A stretch of DNA of 64,000 nucleotides, taken from positions 19,151,060 through 19,215,059 of the forward strand of contig OX442314.1 in assembly GCA_949358305.1 (NCBI GenBank), in the 5' to 3' direction. A program made the translations under genes and the position numbers. Each line of letters starts with the position of its first letter. Positions within the stretch are counted from its first letter, which is position 1. Source of the stretch: Strigamia acuminata. Lineage: Eukaryota > Arthropoda > Chilopoda > Geophilomorpha > Linotaeniidae. The notes under the pieces were generated by a model. That model saw nothing but the letters and a program-made list of their open reading frames with translations. It ran no database searches and was not told the origin of the DNA. This document shows positions 1-12,236 of the stretch, piece by piece.

Positions 1-1525
1 TCCGAATACTGGTACCTCCCACTACGCTATCTCTTTATTGGCTTTTAGACTAAAAAAAACCTGATTTCTCAAAGCAACTCTTTTAAATTTCAACCCTATT
101 TCCTCTTTGTCATCAAATACCAAAAAAAGCGTATTTTATTTTCCCTTCTTACATTGCTCCTGCATCCATTAGGTTCTCTCCTATTGTTGTACTATGCATT
201 TCTCCATCACCATCAATAAAATAAAGCTATTCTTCCCTCTCCCTTTGCTCCCTATCTTCCTTGTGTAAACATTCTCCTAGTCATCTCCAATCTCATTATC
301 CCTACTTTTTTCCCATCCACATTGCAGCTTTTCTATACAAAGCAATACATCACCTCTGTTTTTATTCTTGTAACTTCTCCACTAACAAGACCCAAACTCT
401 GCTTAAAATTAATGAGACACAACACCACTAATAATCAAGCCTTCTATCTAGGATTGGCTTTTCCAGTCTCTTTTAGCTCACAAGTACCTGACCCCTACTT
501 CGCCATCATTAGGCTAACAATAGCACAGACAGTTTGGCTTCTGATCAGGTTGAGGCTGATAGAGGTACTAAGGTTTTTGTTCCTTTTGTGATCAAACCAA
601 TTGGTGGCTTGACATTGATCTGTGAGATCTTTTTTTTTCTATAAGTGTGGGATTTTCTGATCAGGCCTATTACTTTTTTTTTCTTTTTTCTCTTTTTGTA
701 TACAAAAAACAGTTTTGATATCGATTTTTTTGTTTTGAAAAGAGAAGATTATAGAATTTTTTTTTTTTTTTAAATAAAGTCATCCAGATTTCCATTTTTT
801 TCACTTTGCAATGTTGTCTTTTAGTACAGCAATAGCAAACCAATGAATCAAAAAGTGGGACTTTCTATATTTTTTTCTCTTCTTTTTGGTTCCTTAGAAC
901 TCGGTGTATAGAAATGCTAAACCGGGATAATATACAACCCTATAAAGTGAATCGTTAGACTTTCTATCACAAAGCCACCCCCATAAACAAGTGAATTCGC
1001 GGACAAGTTAGCATTTCAAATGTGACTTTTTCTTCTCATTTGAAATCATAACTCACGTGGATTATATTCTAAAGTGAGCAGATCAAAGTATCATTTCTAA
1101 TTCAGTTGGTCAAACAACTCGGAAACTTCGTAAATATCCTTCCTCTAAAAATGAAAAAAAAAGGTAATGTGTTTCCATTACAATAATTTTCACACTTCGT
1201 TGCCCACACAAAGAAAAAAAAATTTAAAATAAAAATATTCCGGAAAAAACTTTTAAAATATTTTTACCAATAAAAAATGCAATACCATACAACCCGAAGT
1301 ACAACAACGCAGCAATAATGGCCTGGGTTGATCACACATAATTATTATTAGTAAAAAAAATTTGGCGAAATTCAGAAAATAAATGTGAGGCAAATTTCAT
1401 CTCAACATGTCTAAATGTGTTTTCTTTATTGTGATAGAACAACCATTACTATAACAATCAATACAAGTAACATTATATATTGTTGATACCAATATTGTAC
1501 GTCACAATATAATTATTAAATAGTA
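1..1525. other. AT-rich non-coding DNA
   Basis: I see no supported gene here. Long A and T runs dominate, and the open frames present are short and lack start context, domains or splice signals. The stretch around 160-590 is somewhat less AT-rich, but I could not assign it a coding exon. Confidence 0.5.
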
Positions 1526-2167
1526 CAGTAGAGCTTCGATTATCCGAACTAATTGGGGACATGGGTGTTCATAAAACCGAACTGTTCGGATAATCGATCA
1601 TTAGGTTTATACACATACTGTACTACGTATGAAAATAAAAAGTCATTAAAATATAGTTAGAAAGCATCAAAACAGACCAAAAATGGATAAAAACCGTAAA
1701 AAAAAAACACTAAAAACCGATTAAAAATACCGTATTTTACCGATTAAGAGTCGCCCTCGAATAGTAACCGCGGCTGAGACACCAAGAATACCGTATTTTT
1801 GCAAAAGTACGGTATTGTTTCCGTATTTAATCTCACGAACGATGAACGTACGCTTCGTTCATGATGTTCAGGCTTCGTTTGTTACATTAAACAAATGTAT
1901 GAAACGAAAAACTGAAATTGTAATTGCTGACAAAAATGGCAGTTTTGAATATGAGCCGCGGCTATTAATCGATAAACTACGGTGTGTGAAAATCGTCAAA
2001 AAACACTAAAAATCGATTAAAAAACCGATAAAAATCGATTTAAAAACCGATAAAAATCGATTTAAAAACCGATAAAAGTCGATAAAATATCTCTAAAAAT
2101 CGCTTTACTGATGTTCGGATAACCGATCGTTCGAATAACCGGTGTTCTGATAATCGAGGCTCTACTG
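1526..2167. mobile_element. pogo/Tigger-like non-autonomous element (MITE)
   Basis: The two ends are inverted repeats. The left starts CAGTAGAGCTTCGATTATCC and the right, read on the other strand, starts CAGTAGAGCCTCGATTATCA. A TA dinucleotide flanks each side (1524-1525 and 2168-2169). CAGTAGAGCCTCGATTATCC-type ends with a TA target duplication are typical of pogo/Tigger (Tc1/mariner superfamily) elements. No transposase frame is preserved. The interior near the right end (about 2010-2085) holds three or more copies of a 22-bp unit made of ATCGATTT and AAAAACCGAT blocks. Confidence 0.8.
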
Positions 2168-2169
2168 TA

Positions 2170-3050
2170 AAAGCAATCTGGAAGTTACAAAAACAATCCT
2201 TCCTAATTTCCAGATAAGCAGTTTCGGCGGTAAAATTTAGTTCTAATGCAAATAGAAATTAAAATATAGAATTGAATAATAAGTACAACAAACCAAACCC
2301 TTTAATTTTACGAACGCACTTGCTTAAACAAAAGTAGCTATTGGTAATTGAAACAACCTGGTGGCCAGAAACACAAATTAATCAAAATGATTTCCCAGTT
2401 TACTACAACCTTGGTTTCTCCCTCTAAGAACAATTGAATCGAGCCATTTAAATGTGCAATAATACAGCTGTAGATGTTTAGATGCAATTAAGCTGGCAAA
2501 GTGATTCTAATTTGGTAGGAGAAGCAGTCAAGTGACATCTAAAGTAAAATGAACGCTTTATAATTATAATAACTGCCACAAGGAAATATATTTAACTTTT
2601 TTGTTTGTATAAAATCCGCCATAAAAAAAATGCTTGTCAGCCATTTTTCAAAAAAGAACTCTATATCAAAACTTCATTACAAATTCTCTCAAAAGCGAAC
2701 ATCATCGTAACACGCGAAAAAATCAAATAGGTATTTACATAAATGTTTGAAAATTATTTAGAAGCATAAACAAACTTAAACAGAGTTGAGTTAAGTGATG
2801 GAAACGGCTAAACTAAAACGTTTTTCCGCTTGATTTCCCTACTGTATTGTAAAACAGCATCACCTCTGGTTTGGCTCGTTCTAACAAAATATTTCGCTCC
2901 AACAAGATATACAAACCACATTACTTATATAGATAATACTGTAAATGTTAAAGCGCGTCAATTTTAATATTTAAAACCAATTCAAGCGGAAACTTTTTTA
3001 CGTATAGTAACAAAAAATCGACTTTAAAGTTTTTCACAATGCTTTTTAAC
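2170..3050. other. AT-rich non-coding DNA
   Basis: I see no gene, RNA gene or clear repeat in this stretch. Confidence 0.45.
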
Positions 3051-3537
3051 TAGCGTTTCTCAAACTGTGGGGAGCGCCTTACTAGTGCGGCGCAAGGTGA
3101 TTTTTCGTCGCCCAAAATTTTTGTTTTCAAAAAAAATTTTAAATTTATTTCTCTTCAATTTTTGCTAATTCCAATTCCAACTTACTGCCTGTAGTTGGTT
3201 GCAATTTACCGCTGGCTAGCAAAAGCTTCAAAATCGTCACAAAAATCTCTCAAAATCTACAAAAACCATCCAAAATTCTCTCAAAATCTACAAAAACCAT
3301 CCAAAATTCTCTCAAAATCTACAAAAACCATCCAAAATTCTCTCAAAATCTACAAAAACCATCCAAAATTCTCTAAAAACCTCCAAAAACCAAAACTCCC
3401 AAAAATGGAGGTTTGCAGCTATTGTAAATCCCCAAAGTGATGAATTTTGCAGGATGGAAAAAATTTAATGAAGTGGGGTGCGGAAGATCGCCTTTCTTAA
3501 AAACGTGTTGCAATGCTAAAAAGTTTGAGAACCCCTG
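3051..3537. mobile_element. hAT-like MITE carrying a minisatellite
   Basis: The left end reads TAGCGTTTCTCAAACTGTGG and the right end, reversed, reads CAGGGGTTCTCAAACTTTTT. GTTCTCAAACT ends of this kind are the classic termini of many hAT-family elements. The flanks (CTTTTTAA and CTTTAAAC) could be a degraded 8-bp target duplication. No transposase is encoded. The central part is a 31-bp tandem repeat (see 3238-3378). Confidence 0.65.
3238..3378. repeat. 31-bp tandem repeat inside the hAT-like MITE
   Basis: About four copies of a 31-bp unit built from CAAAATCTACAAAAACCATC followed by CAAAATTCTCT. The copies are nearly identical, and no unique spacers lie between them. The plus-strand frame across this array is open only because the unit lacks stops in one frame. 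Confidence 0.85.
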
Positions 3538-6500
3538 CTTTAAACTATAGAAAAAAACATTCCGATGTTTGACGTCTATTCAGTCATTTGTTATATTGCG
3601 ATATCAATGATGATTGATAAATCTAATACAATCCCAGTACTGTATAAAAATTTCAAATTTCAATCAATTCAGCCCACAGAAACAGGCATTTCATTTTCAA
3701 ACTTTCCCATAAATTGAAACTATAGCTGAAATCATAAACTAGAACTTGGCTTTACGTTATTTTTTTTTTTAGTGAACTTAGGTTTAGGTTGGTTTTATCA
3801 ATGAGCCCAAATATTATTCTAACTAAATTTTCTCAATTTTCTCACATTCAAAAACTTGTAAAAAAAAAAAATTTAAAAAAAAAAAAAAAAAAAAATTTCA
3901 ATCCATTTATAAAAAAAAATGATAAAATACAATTAAATTTTTCATTTTATTACCTTCATCCTTCCTTCAGTCAATAGCAGTATAATTGAACCTTTTCATT
4001 CGAAAATTAAACGCTATCAATCCAGCACATACCCTTCCTTCCCTTCCCTGCACCTTAACAAAAAATGCAATCAAAACTTTCATCTTTAATAAGCACCAGC
4101 CAGCAGCCACATTAACCCCAAACCCTTAACACAGACACAACTTTATATTGCTCATGACAAAGTTGATGGCAGTCCAATATGGAAGGAGAAGGATAACGGT
4201 TCTCGCATGATTGGCCAAGCTGAGTACACGCTGATTGGAAAGAAGGCATCTTGGATGCCTCTTCCATTCACGGATTCCCCCTCTACCTTCTCTTGGCTCA
4301 GTATTTTCAAGAAACCTTCTTTATCAATGGGCGTTGGACTGTGAAAACGGACTCTTTTAAATTCCATTAAGTGCACTGAGAGAAAAGCCAATCGAAAATT
4401 CTTTTCACTTTTTCCTTTCACCTACTTCAAACTCAAATATCTGCCTGTCGTACCACTAGAATGCACTAGTGATTTTGATTTCGTGGTTACGTGTTGATTA
4501 AAATGTGTCATGGGTGGTTGCATTTTGCAACAACAGATTAAATTGTTTTATAGTGAAAATGTAAAGCCATTCTCGACGATTTTTATTGTCGGCGCAAAAA
4601 TTTAATTTCTCTTAAAACTTATAACGATTATTTTAAAATCGAAAATTTCTTATTAACGAGGGACCAGCAGCAGATGCTACACGAGATGGCGCGTTTTATC
4701 AAAATCGATCAGCACATTTTCAAGAGTAAAGCTGCTTCGATTATGCCCTAGTCGCAATGCAATACAAACTCAATCTAACTGATAAGCCCTAACAAGAAAT
4801 GAATAGTCGGATTGTATGGTCAATTAAGTGTAGTTTAACACTAGTTTCTCTTTAAAAAATTTCTTTTTCATATATCATTCTAAAAATTCAAAATATAATG
4901 ACAAAATTAATCTGCTACAGACGTAGCACTTCCTCTGATTAAGTTAGCTGCGTTAAGTTGCAGTAGTTAAGAGCACTGTGAAGGTTGCCTCATATTTATG
5001 CTGTAAAAGCAACATGAATAAATTTTCTTTTCTTTTATTTATTGGTCTAATCACCCCTCAAATTTATACAAAACATGTAGCCTTAAAGACAGTAATATTG
5101 TCAACAAAAAAAAATTTAAAGTTATTCATGTACAACTTTTTTTTTAAAGAAGAAATTTCTTTTTTCTTTAAATCATTTTATTTGCACGCAACTCAAAAAT
5201 GCAGCAATTCTATTTCTCTTTTAAATGAATTAAGAAAATGTCTAATTCCAATGTTGATAACAACTTTTACATTTATTGCAAAGTAACAACTATAAAAGAA
5301 AATTGTATTTTCTGTATTTTTGTACTAAAAAGATCATCATCAATGGATGAAGCGAGTTAAGTGTCTATTCATTCTTTCATTTCATCAAAGAATAATGAAG
5401 CAGTCCCATTTCTCAAAAGTTTCCTCTTCCTTTTTGAAGGGTACAAATCTATCCATAAAAATAGTCTCCATCAGTTCACTCATACGTAGAACAGTTTATG
5501 AAATTTATGGCCACCATAGGAGGGTATTGGCAACCAATAAAATCCTTTCAAGGGTTTCTTTCCCCTTTTTCTTATATTCTCAATTTTAAAATATTTTACA
5601 AATTTATTTTATTTGTTTTTAAACCAAAAATTAAATTTAGAAAAATTCGTCGTAAAGAAAGAAAGAAAAAGCCGTTTAAAACTTTTCCTTGCTCAAACTT
5701 TTTCTAACTCATTTCAGCTCAATGTCAATTTCAAATTTCCAATTTTACAACTCCAATTTCATTTCTTACAAAAGAACACATCCCCATCCTATGCACATGC
5801 TCAACAACACCCAAAAGAAATTTTTTCCTTCTCATCAAATTTTATCTCAGCCCAAACAAATTCATTGCTGCATCGTATCACAATTTATTTTTAGCAAAGT
5901 GTGAATTTCTTGCTGCACCTCCATAACACCTTCATCCCGCAAGTAGAAGCGCTTCAGTGCAATTCCAATGCCTTTTACGAGCTGGTGTTGCTGCAAGAGG
6001 CAAGCTGACAGCTTCACAAGAATAAAAGAAAGAAGGAAAAAGAAAATGCTAACATCGACTACCACCTGCACTGCCATCTGGTAGTAATGGGATAAAGGAA
6101 AAAATAAAAAAGAATTTCTCTTCTTTCACTTGTAATGGCCTTAGTGAAATTTTTCATTATACAACAATACACACAAGTTTCAACTCAGTGATTTTTTACC
6201 ACCGGGTAGTGGGTACTAAAATGGAAGATGAAAAACATCTTGAAAGATTTCACTCTTCAAAATTTGCTATAAACTAAAACATTAAATTTCATTCCCAAAA
6301 TTCTATTTCAATTGCGCTCTACACAACAAAATACCAAATTACCATATATAAGCTATATACATTTATTTATTATTTAATTTCAGATACATTTATCCAATGA
6401 CAAAATCGTTTTGAAATGAGATGATTGGGCAAATCATCTTCATTTGTAAAAATATTTATTTCATTTTATAGTGGATCCATATCCCGTCTCCAAAGATTTC

Positions 6501-7068
6501 AAATTGCCGACTCGACTCTGTAGGCAGTGAATGAAAAGCGTGGCAAAAAGTAGCACAAATTCAATCTGCTTCATGAAATTCCTACAGCTACCGATAGATG
6601 GTGGTGGAATTAAATCAACATGCCACCGTCTTCCTCGTACCAAAAAATATCTTCAGCTGTGCCGAAACCAAAGAATTTTGTAATCATGAATGCATGAGCA
6701 AGGCACAACCAAATGGAAAAGAAAAAGGGAGATAAAACAAAATTTCGACTTCTTTCCCAAGGAATTTTCCACACGCCAAAAATATTTAACATTATTGGAA
6801 AATGCAATCGCAATTTCCAACTTCTAACACAAAGAATAAATTGCCAAACTCTTAAAAAATTGCAAATTGTGCAAAATATTAATCATATTTCTTGTTGTAT
6901 ATTTTTTTTGTTTAAAAACGAAAAAAAAAAATCTTTTCCTCTCTCTTCCCTCGAAAGTACTATAAGAAAACCCAAAGTGCTTCTATAAAAACTTTGCCTC
7001 GTTGTCTTATCCCATTTTACGCCTACTTCCTCTGCAATAACATGTTGCTAAAATATTTGACTTTTCAG
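3538..7068. other. Non-coding DNA with a few GC-richer blocks
   Basis: This is mostly AT-rich sequence with homopolymer runs, for example around 3865-3900. Blocks near 4092-4420, 5890-6060 and 6460-6620 are less AT-rich. In one or more frames they are open and follow splice-acceptor-like sequence. The 4092-4343 plus-strand frame runs 84 codons without a stop. The opposite strand of the same block is also open, so neither frame is convincing. I assign no gene. Confidence 0.35.
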
Positions 7069-7225
7069 GAAGACTCGACGCTTGGATGAAACCCAACAAG
7101 TTTTCATAAACGAGGCGAGTGATGTTTCCGAACAACATCAAACCAAAAGCCACCCGGAAGTAGAACCGAGTTCATTTCTTCAACGAGACACGCCACATCT
7201 CCATAACTTAATCAGACCGGTCTGA
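7069..7225 (+). CDS. Possible terminal exon, unknown protein
   Basis: A splice-acceptor-like sequence (TTTGACTTTTCAG) ends at 7068. The sequence after it is open for 51 codons to a TGA at 7223-7225, reading from the second base as Lys-Thr-Arg-Arg-Leu and ending Leu-Ile-Arg-Pro-Val. The block is less AT-rich than its surroundings, and its hydrophilic composition (Glu, Gln, Ser, His) looks like a disordered C-terminal tail. I could not find a matching upstream exon in this window, and the product shows no domain. It may be a chance frame. Confidence 0.3.
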
Positions 7226-9737
7226 ATAACGATCGACCTTATGAAGATTTACTTGAATAAGAGAAGCAATTCACTGATTCCCTGTGTCAAGAAAAAAGCC
7301 AGGCGTCTTGCTGATGCCTGCTGAATCAAAATCACGACAATTGGCACGAAGGGTATAGCAGTGAGATGGGATGGGACTTCCATTTTCACACCCCTGCCTT
7401 ACACACACAATGTCAGAATCCCTGCACCTCCTCCTGTTATTACAGCATCAGGAGCTTTCAACTGACTAAACACAAGTCACACGACCAGAATACAGATAAG
7501 CTGAGAAATTGCACTCAGAATTAACGCAGGAAGAAGCAGGCTCATACATTTCTACAAGAATGCATAAAATATCCGTCGAGCTTCGTCTAATTTTAATCTT
7601 TAAATCACATCAAGTTTTATAAAACAAATTTTATAAAACGAATGTGAAAAATCGTTAATAATGCAGAGAATTACCATTTGTATCCGAATTGTTATCGATT
7701 TTCTGTCAATCTCGATCGTGATTTGCGACTGTCTAATTGCAATAAAATAAATGAAATAAAACAATTGGCAAGTTGTCTGCTACAAATTCTTAGCCCAAAG
7801 TTCAAATCCTGTGAGGTGTGGATAATGAAACCAAGAGCAAATCCACGAGGCACAAAAAGGGGGCAAAAAGGTCTTGGAAATGTTTCCTTTGGCTGAGGTG
7901 ATTTGCTGTAATTAAGTTATCTGATTGCATTGACTTGGGCCTGACTTGCAAGAAGCATAATGAGAGGGAAAAGGCAGCACAGGGTGATTGGAGGGGATAT
8001 AAAAAGAGGGGAAAAGCGTGGAAAAAGAAAATAAGGGAAAGCAACTTCCTTCGTGTAAATTGAAAAAACGCCCTTGTAGGTGCATAGGTAAGTTTCTATT
8101 TCATTAATTCGTGCAGTAAAAATGGGGGAAAACTTTCGTGTTTGTATTCAATCCGAACGAAGCCCTACTGCAATTGCAAATTTACAAATAAAAATAAATA
8201 CAACTGCAGAGAATTATTGATAAAATCTACCAAGAAAACAGTAATAAAACGATGCAGTAAACCAATATCATGAAAAAAATATTGTATTCTATATTATATT
8301 TCGCAATTCACACTACCAATTGCAGTTTGTATTTCCAATTTAAACTTAACAGCATTTTAAATAACATATTGCTTTTTAAACTCGTTCTGACTTAAAAAAT
8401 GGCGGCCGATTTAGACTATTTTCAATCGCAGTGAACATTTAACCATAACTTTAAAATACGCCTACTACCAACTGCAATTTTTGATGTATAAAAGTCGATT
8501 GGTCGCAAACAGAACAAATATTTAATAATTCATCACCCATAATGTGAAACAATGTGGACTTTTCGAGACTTTAGAGATTAAATTTCTAGATTATTTCTCT
8601 TTGAAAGAAGATTTTACATTTAAAATATTCCTTTTGTTGTAATCGGCTATGCTTGCACTCACAAGCTCACAAGCTCACAAACCACTTTAACTTAAGCCAG
8701 TACGGCCGACTAACCCACTATATTACCCAGCAACCCATTATCTACACTGTAACATTATTTTATAACTATTTCAGAATCTAAAACCAAAACTAAAGTAACC
8801 AATAAATTTAAAAACGGGAAACACCAAAGAGTTCAACGGTTTTGTTGTTGATCTTGAGCAGTAATTTAAAGCCCTACAGTTAAAGAAGCAGTTATGGTTT
8901 TGAGAGTTAACTTTTTTTGTGGGTACAATTTTAATTGCATAAATACATTTTTAAAAATTCAACCAATTCTGGCATGTAGTCTTGCAAAAGACATTCAAAA
9001 TATGCCTAAGGTCTAGATTAATTGTGCAGCGCTGTCTAGCAAAGTCTGCTCAAAGATAACTGCAGCAGGAAAGGAGTAATGGGTCCCAATACGAAAGGGG
9101 AAATAAGCTGAAGGCTCTTTGGCAATAAGATCTCTTCACTTGCTTCTAACGGAACTATACAAAGTCAAGAGTAATTTGAAATCAATACTCTAAGTCATTA
9201 GGAAAAGTTCGCAGAAAAACTTTTGTAAGTTTAAGCAAAAAATAAAATAAAAAAGTTTTAAAAAAAATTATTTTTCCCGACTCCTTTTAACTTTTTTTCT
9301 TCTTTCACAGTCTTCACTTATACCCGACCCTCTGCCCTCAATTAGACTACTAATGGAAATTTAGCAATATCTTTTTACAAAAGAAAACATCGATATGTTT
9401 AAATTTAAGAAATCAGCACTGAAAGGGTTGAGCATCAATCACTAAATGCGTTCAAATTGGTTAAGCAAATACTAAAAGTTTGTTTAAATGAATAAAATAA
9501 GTGAAATAAATTACTCATTGAATGAAATATTAAATTTTCTAATGCACAGGCTGCACAAATAGCATTATTGTTGCTTAAGAAAAGTTAAGGAAAATAAGTG
9601 ACACAACTCCTCGCTTAAAGCTAAGCAGAGTATAAATGAACTAACTTAATAAAATATGACGTAAAAACCGTCGTATCCTGAAATGAAAACGAGTTTATCA
9701 CGGGGGTACGTCATAGGTGGAAAAAGTGTACAGATTC
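7226..9737. other. Non-coding DNA
   Basis: No coding exon, RNA gene or clear mobile element was found. If the 7069-7225 exon is real, the first few hundred bases would be its 3' UTR. A short CTCACAAG repeat sits near 8658-8682. Confidence 0.4.
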
Positions 9738-9970
9738 CAATCTCGAGAATTCTCGCAAATCTTGCAAAATCCCACGAGATCTCATAAAATCTTGCAAAAT
9801 ACCACGAGATCACATAAAATCTCGCAAAATATCACGAGATCTCGTAAACCTCGCAAAATACCACGAGATCACGTAAAATCTCGCAAAATATCACGAATCT
9901 CGTAAAACCTCGCAAAATCTCGCAAAATATCACGAATCTCGTAAAACCTCGCAAAATCTCGCAAGATTAT
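9738..9970. repeat. Tandem array of about 30-bp CGAGAT/TCGCAAAAT units
   Basis: Roughly eight imperfect copies of a unit alternating CTCGCAAAATA and CCACGAGATC. Unit length drifts because of small deletions. The flanks contain GGGGGTACGTC (about 9701-9711) and, inverted, CGTACGGGAGGG (about 10044-10055), which might be remnants of inverted ends of a host element. No spacer sequence separates the copies. Confidence 0.75.
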
Positions 9971-11586
9971 ACCCAAATCCTGAGATTCCAGATTCCAGAC
10001 ACAGTATACTGTGATTTCAGAGATTTCCTAGTGGACTCTTAACCCTCCCGTACGTCGTACCCCTCGGTTTATCAAATTAATACATTTAAGCAGATTTTTC
10101 TTAACTATTTTTAACACACCTATTCTTATCCTGTTTTTTTATTATTAATTCACCAAATCAAATATTCCCAGCTTTAATTATGTAACAGTTTTACATAGAA
10201 ATAAAGCAAAAACTTTTTTTTCATTATTTTTATGGATCTTTTTTTTGTTGTTGTCTAGTTTGTTCGTTAAGTATATTTCCGTTCTAAATGTTTTATGTTT
10301 CTCCTGCTTTGTCCCATTTTTTTCTCCTTCCTATTTTCTTAAATTTTTAAACTCTCACTAAAGACCACGTCCCATTCCCATTCCCAGTTGTTGTTCGCAT
10401 TTGCTAAAGTACACCGCCGTCGAAGACCATTCGCAACGACAAAGGTACGTGAGCATTAATTCGTAATAGGTTAAATTAACCCAATTCCAAACCACTTTCA
10501 AAGGGCGGAAAGAAAACCCAGAATTAACAAAACCCCACAAGACATCAATAAATTTAATAAACTGTCCTTCCGTACGAAATTCTATTCTAACTTAATACGT
10601 TTCTCCCACCAAAAATTAATTTCTTACAAGTTACAACAAACTGCGTTTCACCCATTTCTCTCCAAACTTCCCTTAACTTTGCGATTGTCCCGCTTAGGAG
10701 TACAATATTACATGCGGCCAACTTCTTTCTTATTAAGTCTAGATATAAAACCGACTAAAAAGAAGTTGGTACGTATACAACCTAAAGGAGAGGGGAAAAA
10801 TTCTGACAAAAAAAAAACGAAATCACCAACATACATGAGATGGTCGGAGATGGAATTATAAATAAATAACGAAGAAAGAGGGGGAAAGGAAATGGAAAGA
10901 GCAAAGATAGTAATGCTTCCATTCTAGAAAATGCTGCTGGCAGTGAAGGAATGAGAGAAAACTTGCATTAGACTCAAGCCTAAGGGATGAGTCTCAAGAA
11001 GGGTTTCCAAATTGATAGCTTTGCACAAATAATGTTGAATAAATGCATGGAAATATCTGAAGGTGACATTCTCTTTTTCTTTTATAAAGAGAAAAAGAAA
11101 AAAATCTCTTAAGATAGGATCAATTCAATCAGAAATAAAACTACAGTATGGCGTAATTGAATGAGCTTTATTTTGTGTTTGTAAAAAGGAGGGGAAAATC
11201 AACATTCCAGCTTTTTGTTTTTATTATTTAATACTGGTGCATCATCATTATTTTATTACCAGAATACCCCAACTAAAAAAAAATAACTGAATAGGATAGT
11301 AGTAAAAAACATGATTGCTTTCTGCAAGAGCCCAAAAATCGATATATGTTATTAAACGCCGCCAGATAGCACCAGTTACCAGAGAAGCAAAACAATTGGG
11401 GTATTACAGCACCAACTTTCACTACAAATATCACAACAGAATGACCCAGTTTGTGTACCCCTTCAAAAGTACACTTTTTGTGTTTTATTCTTTTTTGTAA
11501 TCATGTATGCATTAAAGAATGTGCAATATTTTAATGAAGACCTTAAATAAAATAACCTTTGAGTTTTTTTCTAATTGAAATCAATA
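9971..11586. other. Non-coding DNA
   Basis: No gene can be supported. A strong donor-like sequence (AAAGGTACGTGAG) lies at about 10441-10453 on the plus strand, after a stretch open in one frame. I found no partner exon, so it is recorded only as a possible splice site. Confidence 0.35.
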
Positions 11587-12021
11587 GGTGCGTTCAAAGT
11601 TTATGCAGTTTATAAAAACGGTCGAAATCGTCAGCAAAAATGCGTTGTTTTTGGCCCGTTTGTTGCATCGTGATCGCACGAGTACGTGGTGCATAAAAAT
11701 TCCTTTTCTTTCATTTAACCAACGAATTGTGGTTGTGGCCTCTTATTTAAACATAATTTAGCATTTACTTAAATTTTAGGAAGTGGATGCTTCGCCTAAA
11801 AGTGTTTATAACATTTTAAAGTCTGATTCCTTGATCTAATGTTCGAGGCGGCTAGTTTGAATTTGGTTGTAAAAACCAAAACTCAACATAAATCGTTTCA
11901 AAAACAACTCCAGTCGTGGTTTTGGTTTTTGCGATGTTGGGTGATTGTTTTTGGCTAATTTAGATGTTATTCCGTTTATTGAAACGGTAACAACAGTAAA
12001 AACCGGAACATTGAACGCGCC
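11587..12021. mobile_element. Small terminal-inverted-repeat element (MITE), superfamily unclear
   Basis: The left end GGTGCGTTCAAAGTT and the right end reversed GGCGCGTTCAATGTT are matching inverted repeats with two differences. TA lies immediately outside each end. The interior has no protein-coding frame. The GGCGCGTTCA terminus is seen in several cut-and-paste superfamilies, so I leave the class open. Confidence 0.6.
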
Positions 12022-12236
12022 TAATGTATTTCCATCCCGAGTAGAAAAATTCAGGAACAGACTGACAATACCCTGCTCAGTATAATCAAAATACCTGCAA
12101 TTTCAGTGCAAAATATATTTTACTCAATTCACCCCTGCAATCTCATAGAAAAGCATATCCATAAAACTTCATTAAGTTTATGCTTTTCCACAAGTTAACA
12201 GGTTCTATCTAATTTACGTAGGATATTCTCTAGTTA

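Noticed and set aside
3238-3378. Regular 31-bp repeats that could suggest a CRISPR array
   Set aside because: The copies are directly adjacent with no unique spacers, and the sequence is animal DNA. It is a minisatellite. The same applies to 9738-9970, 27995-28500 and 31205-31326.
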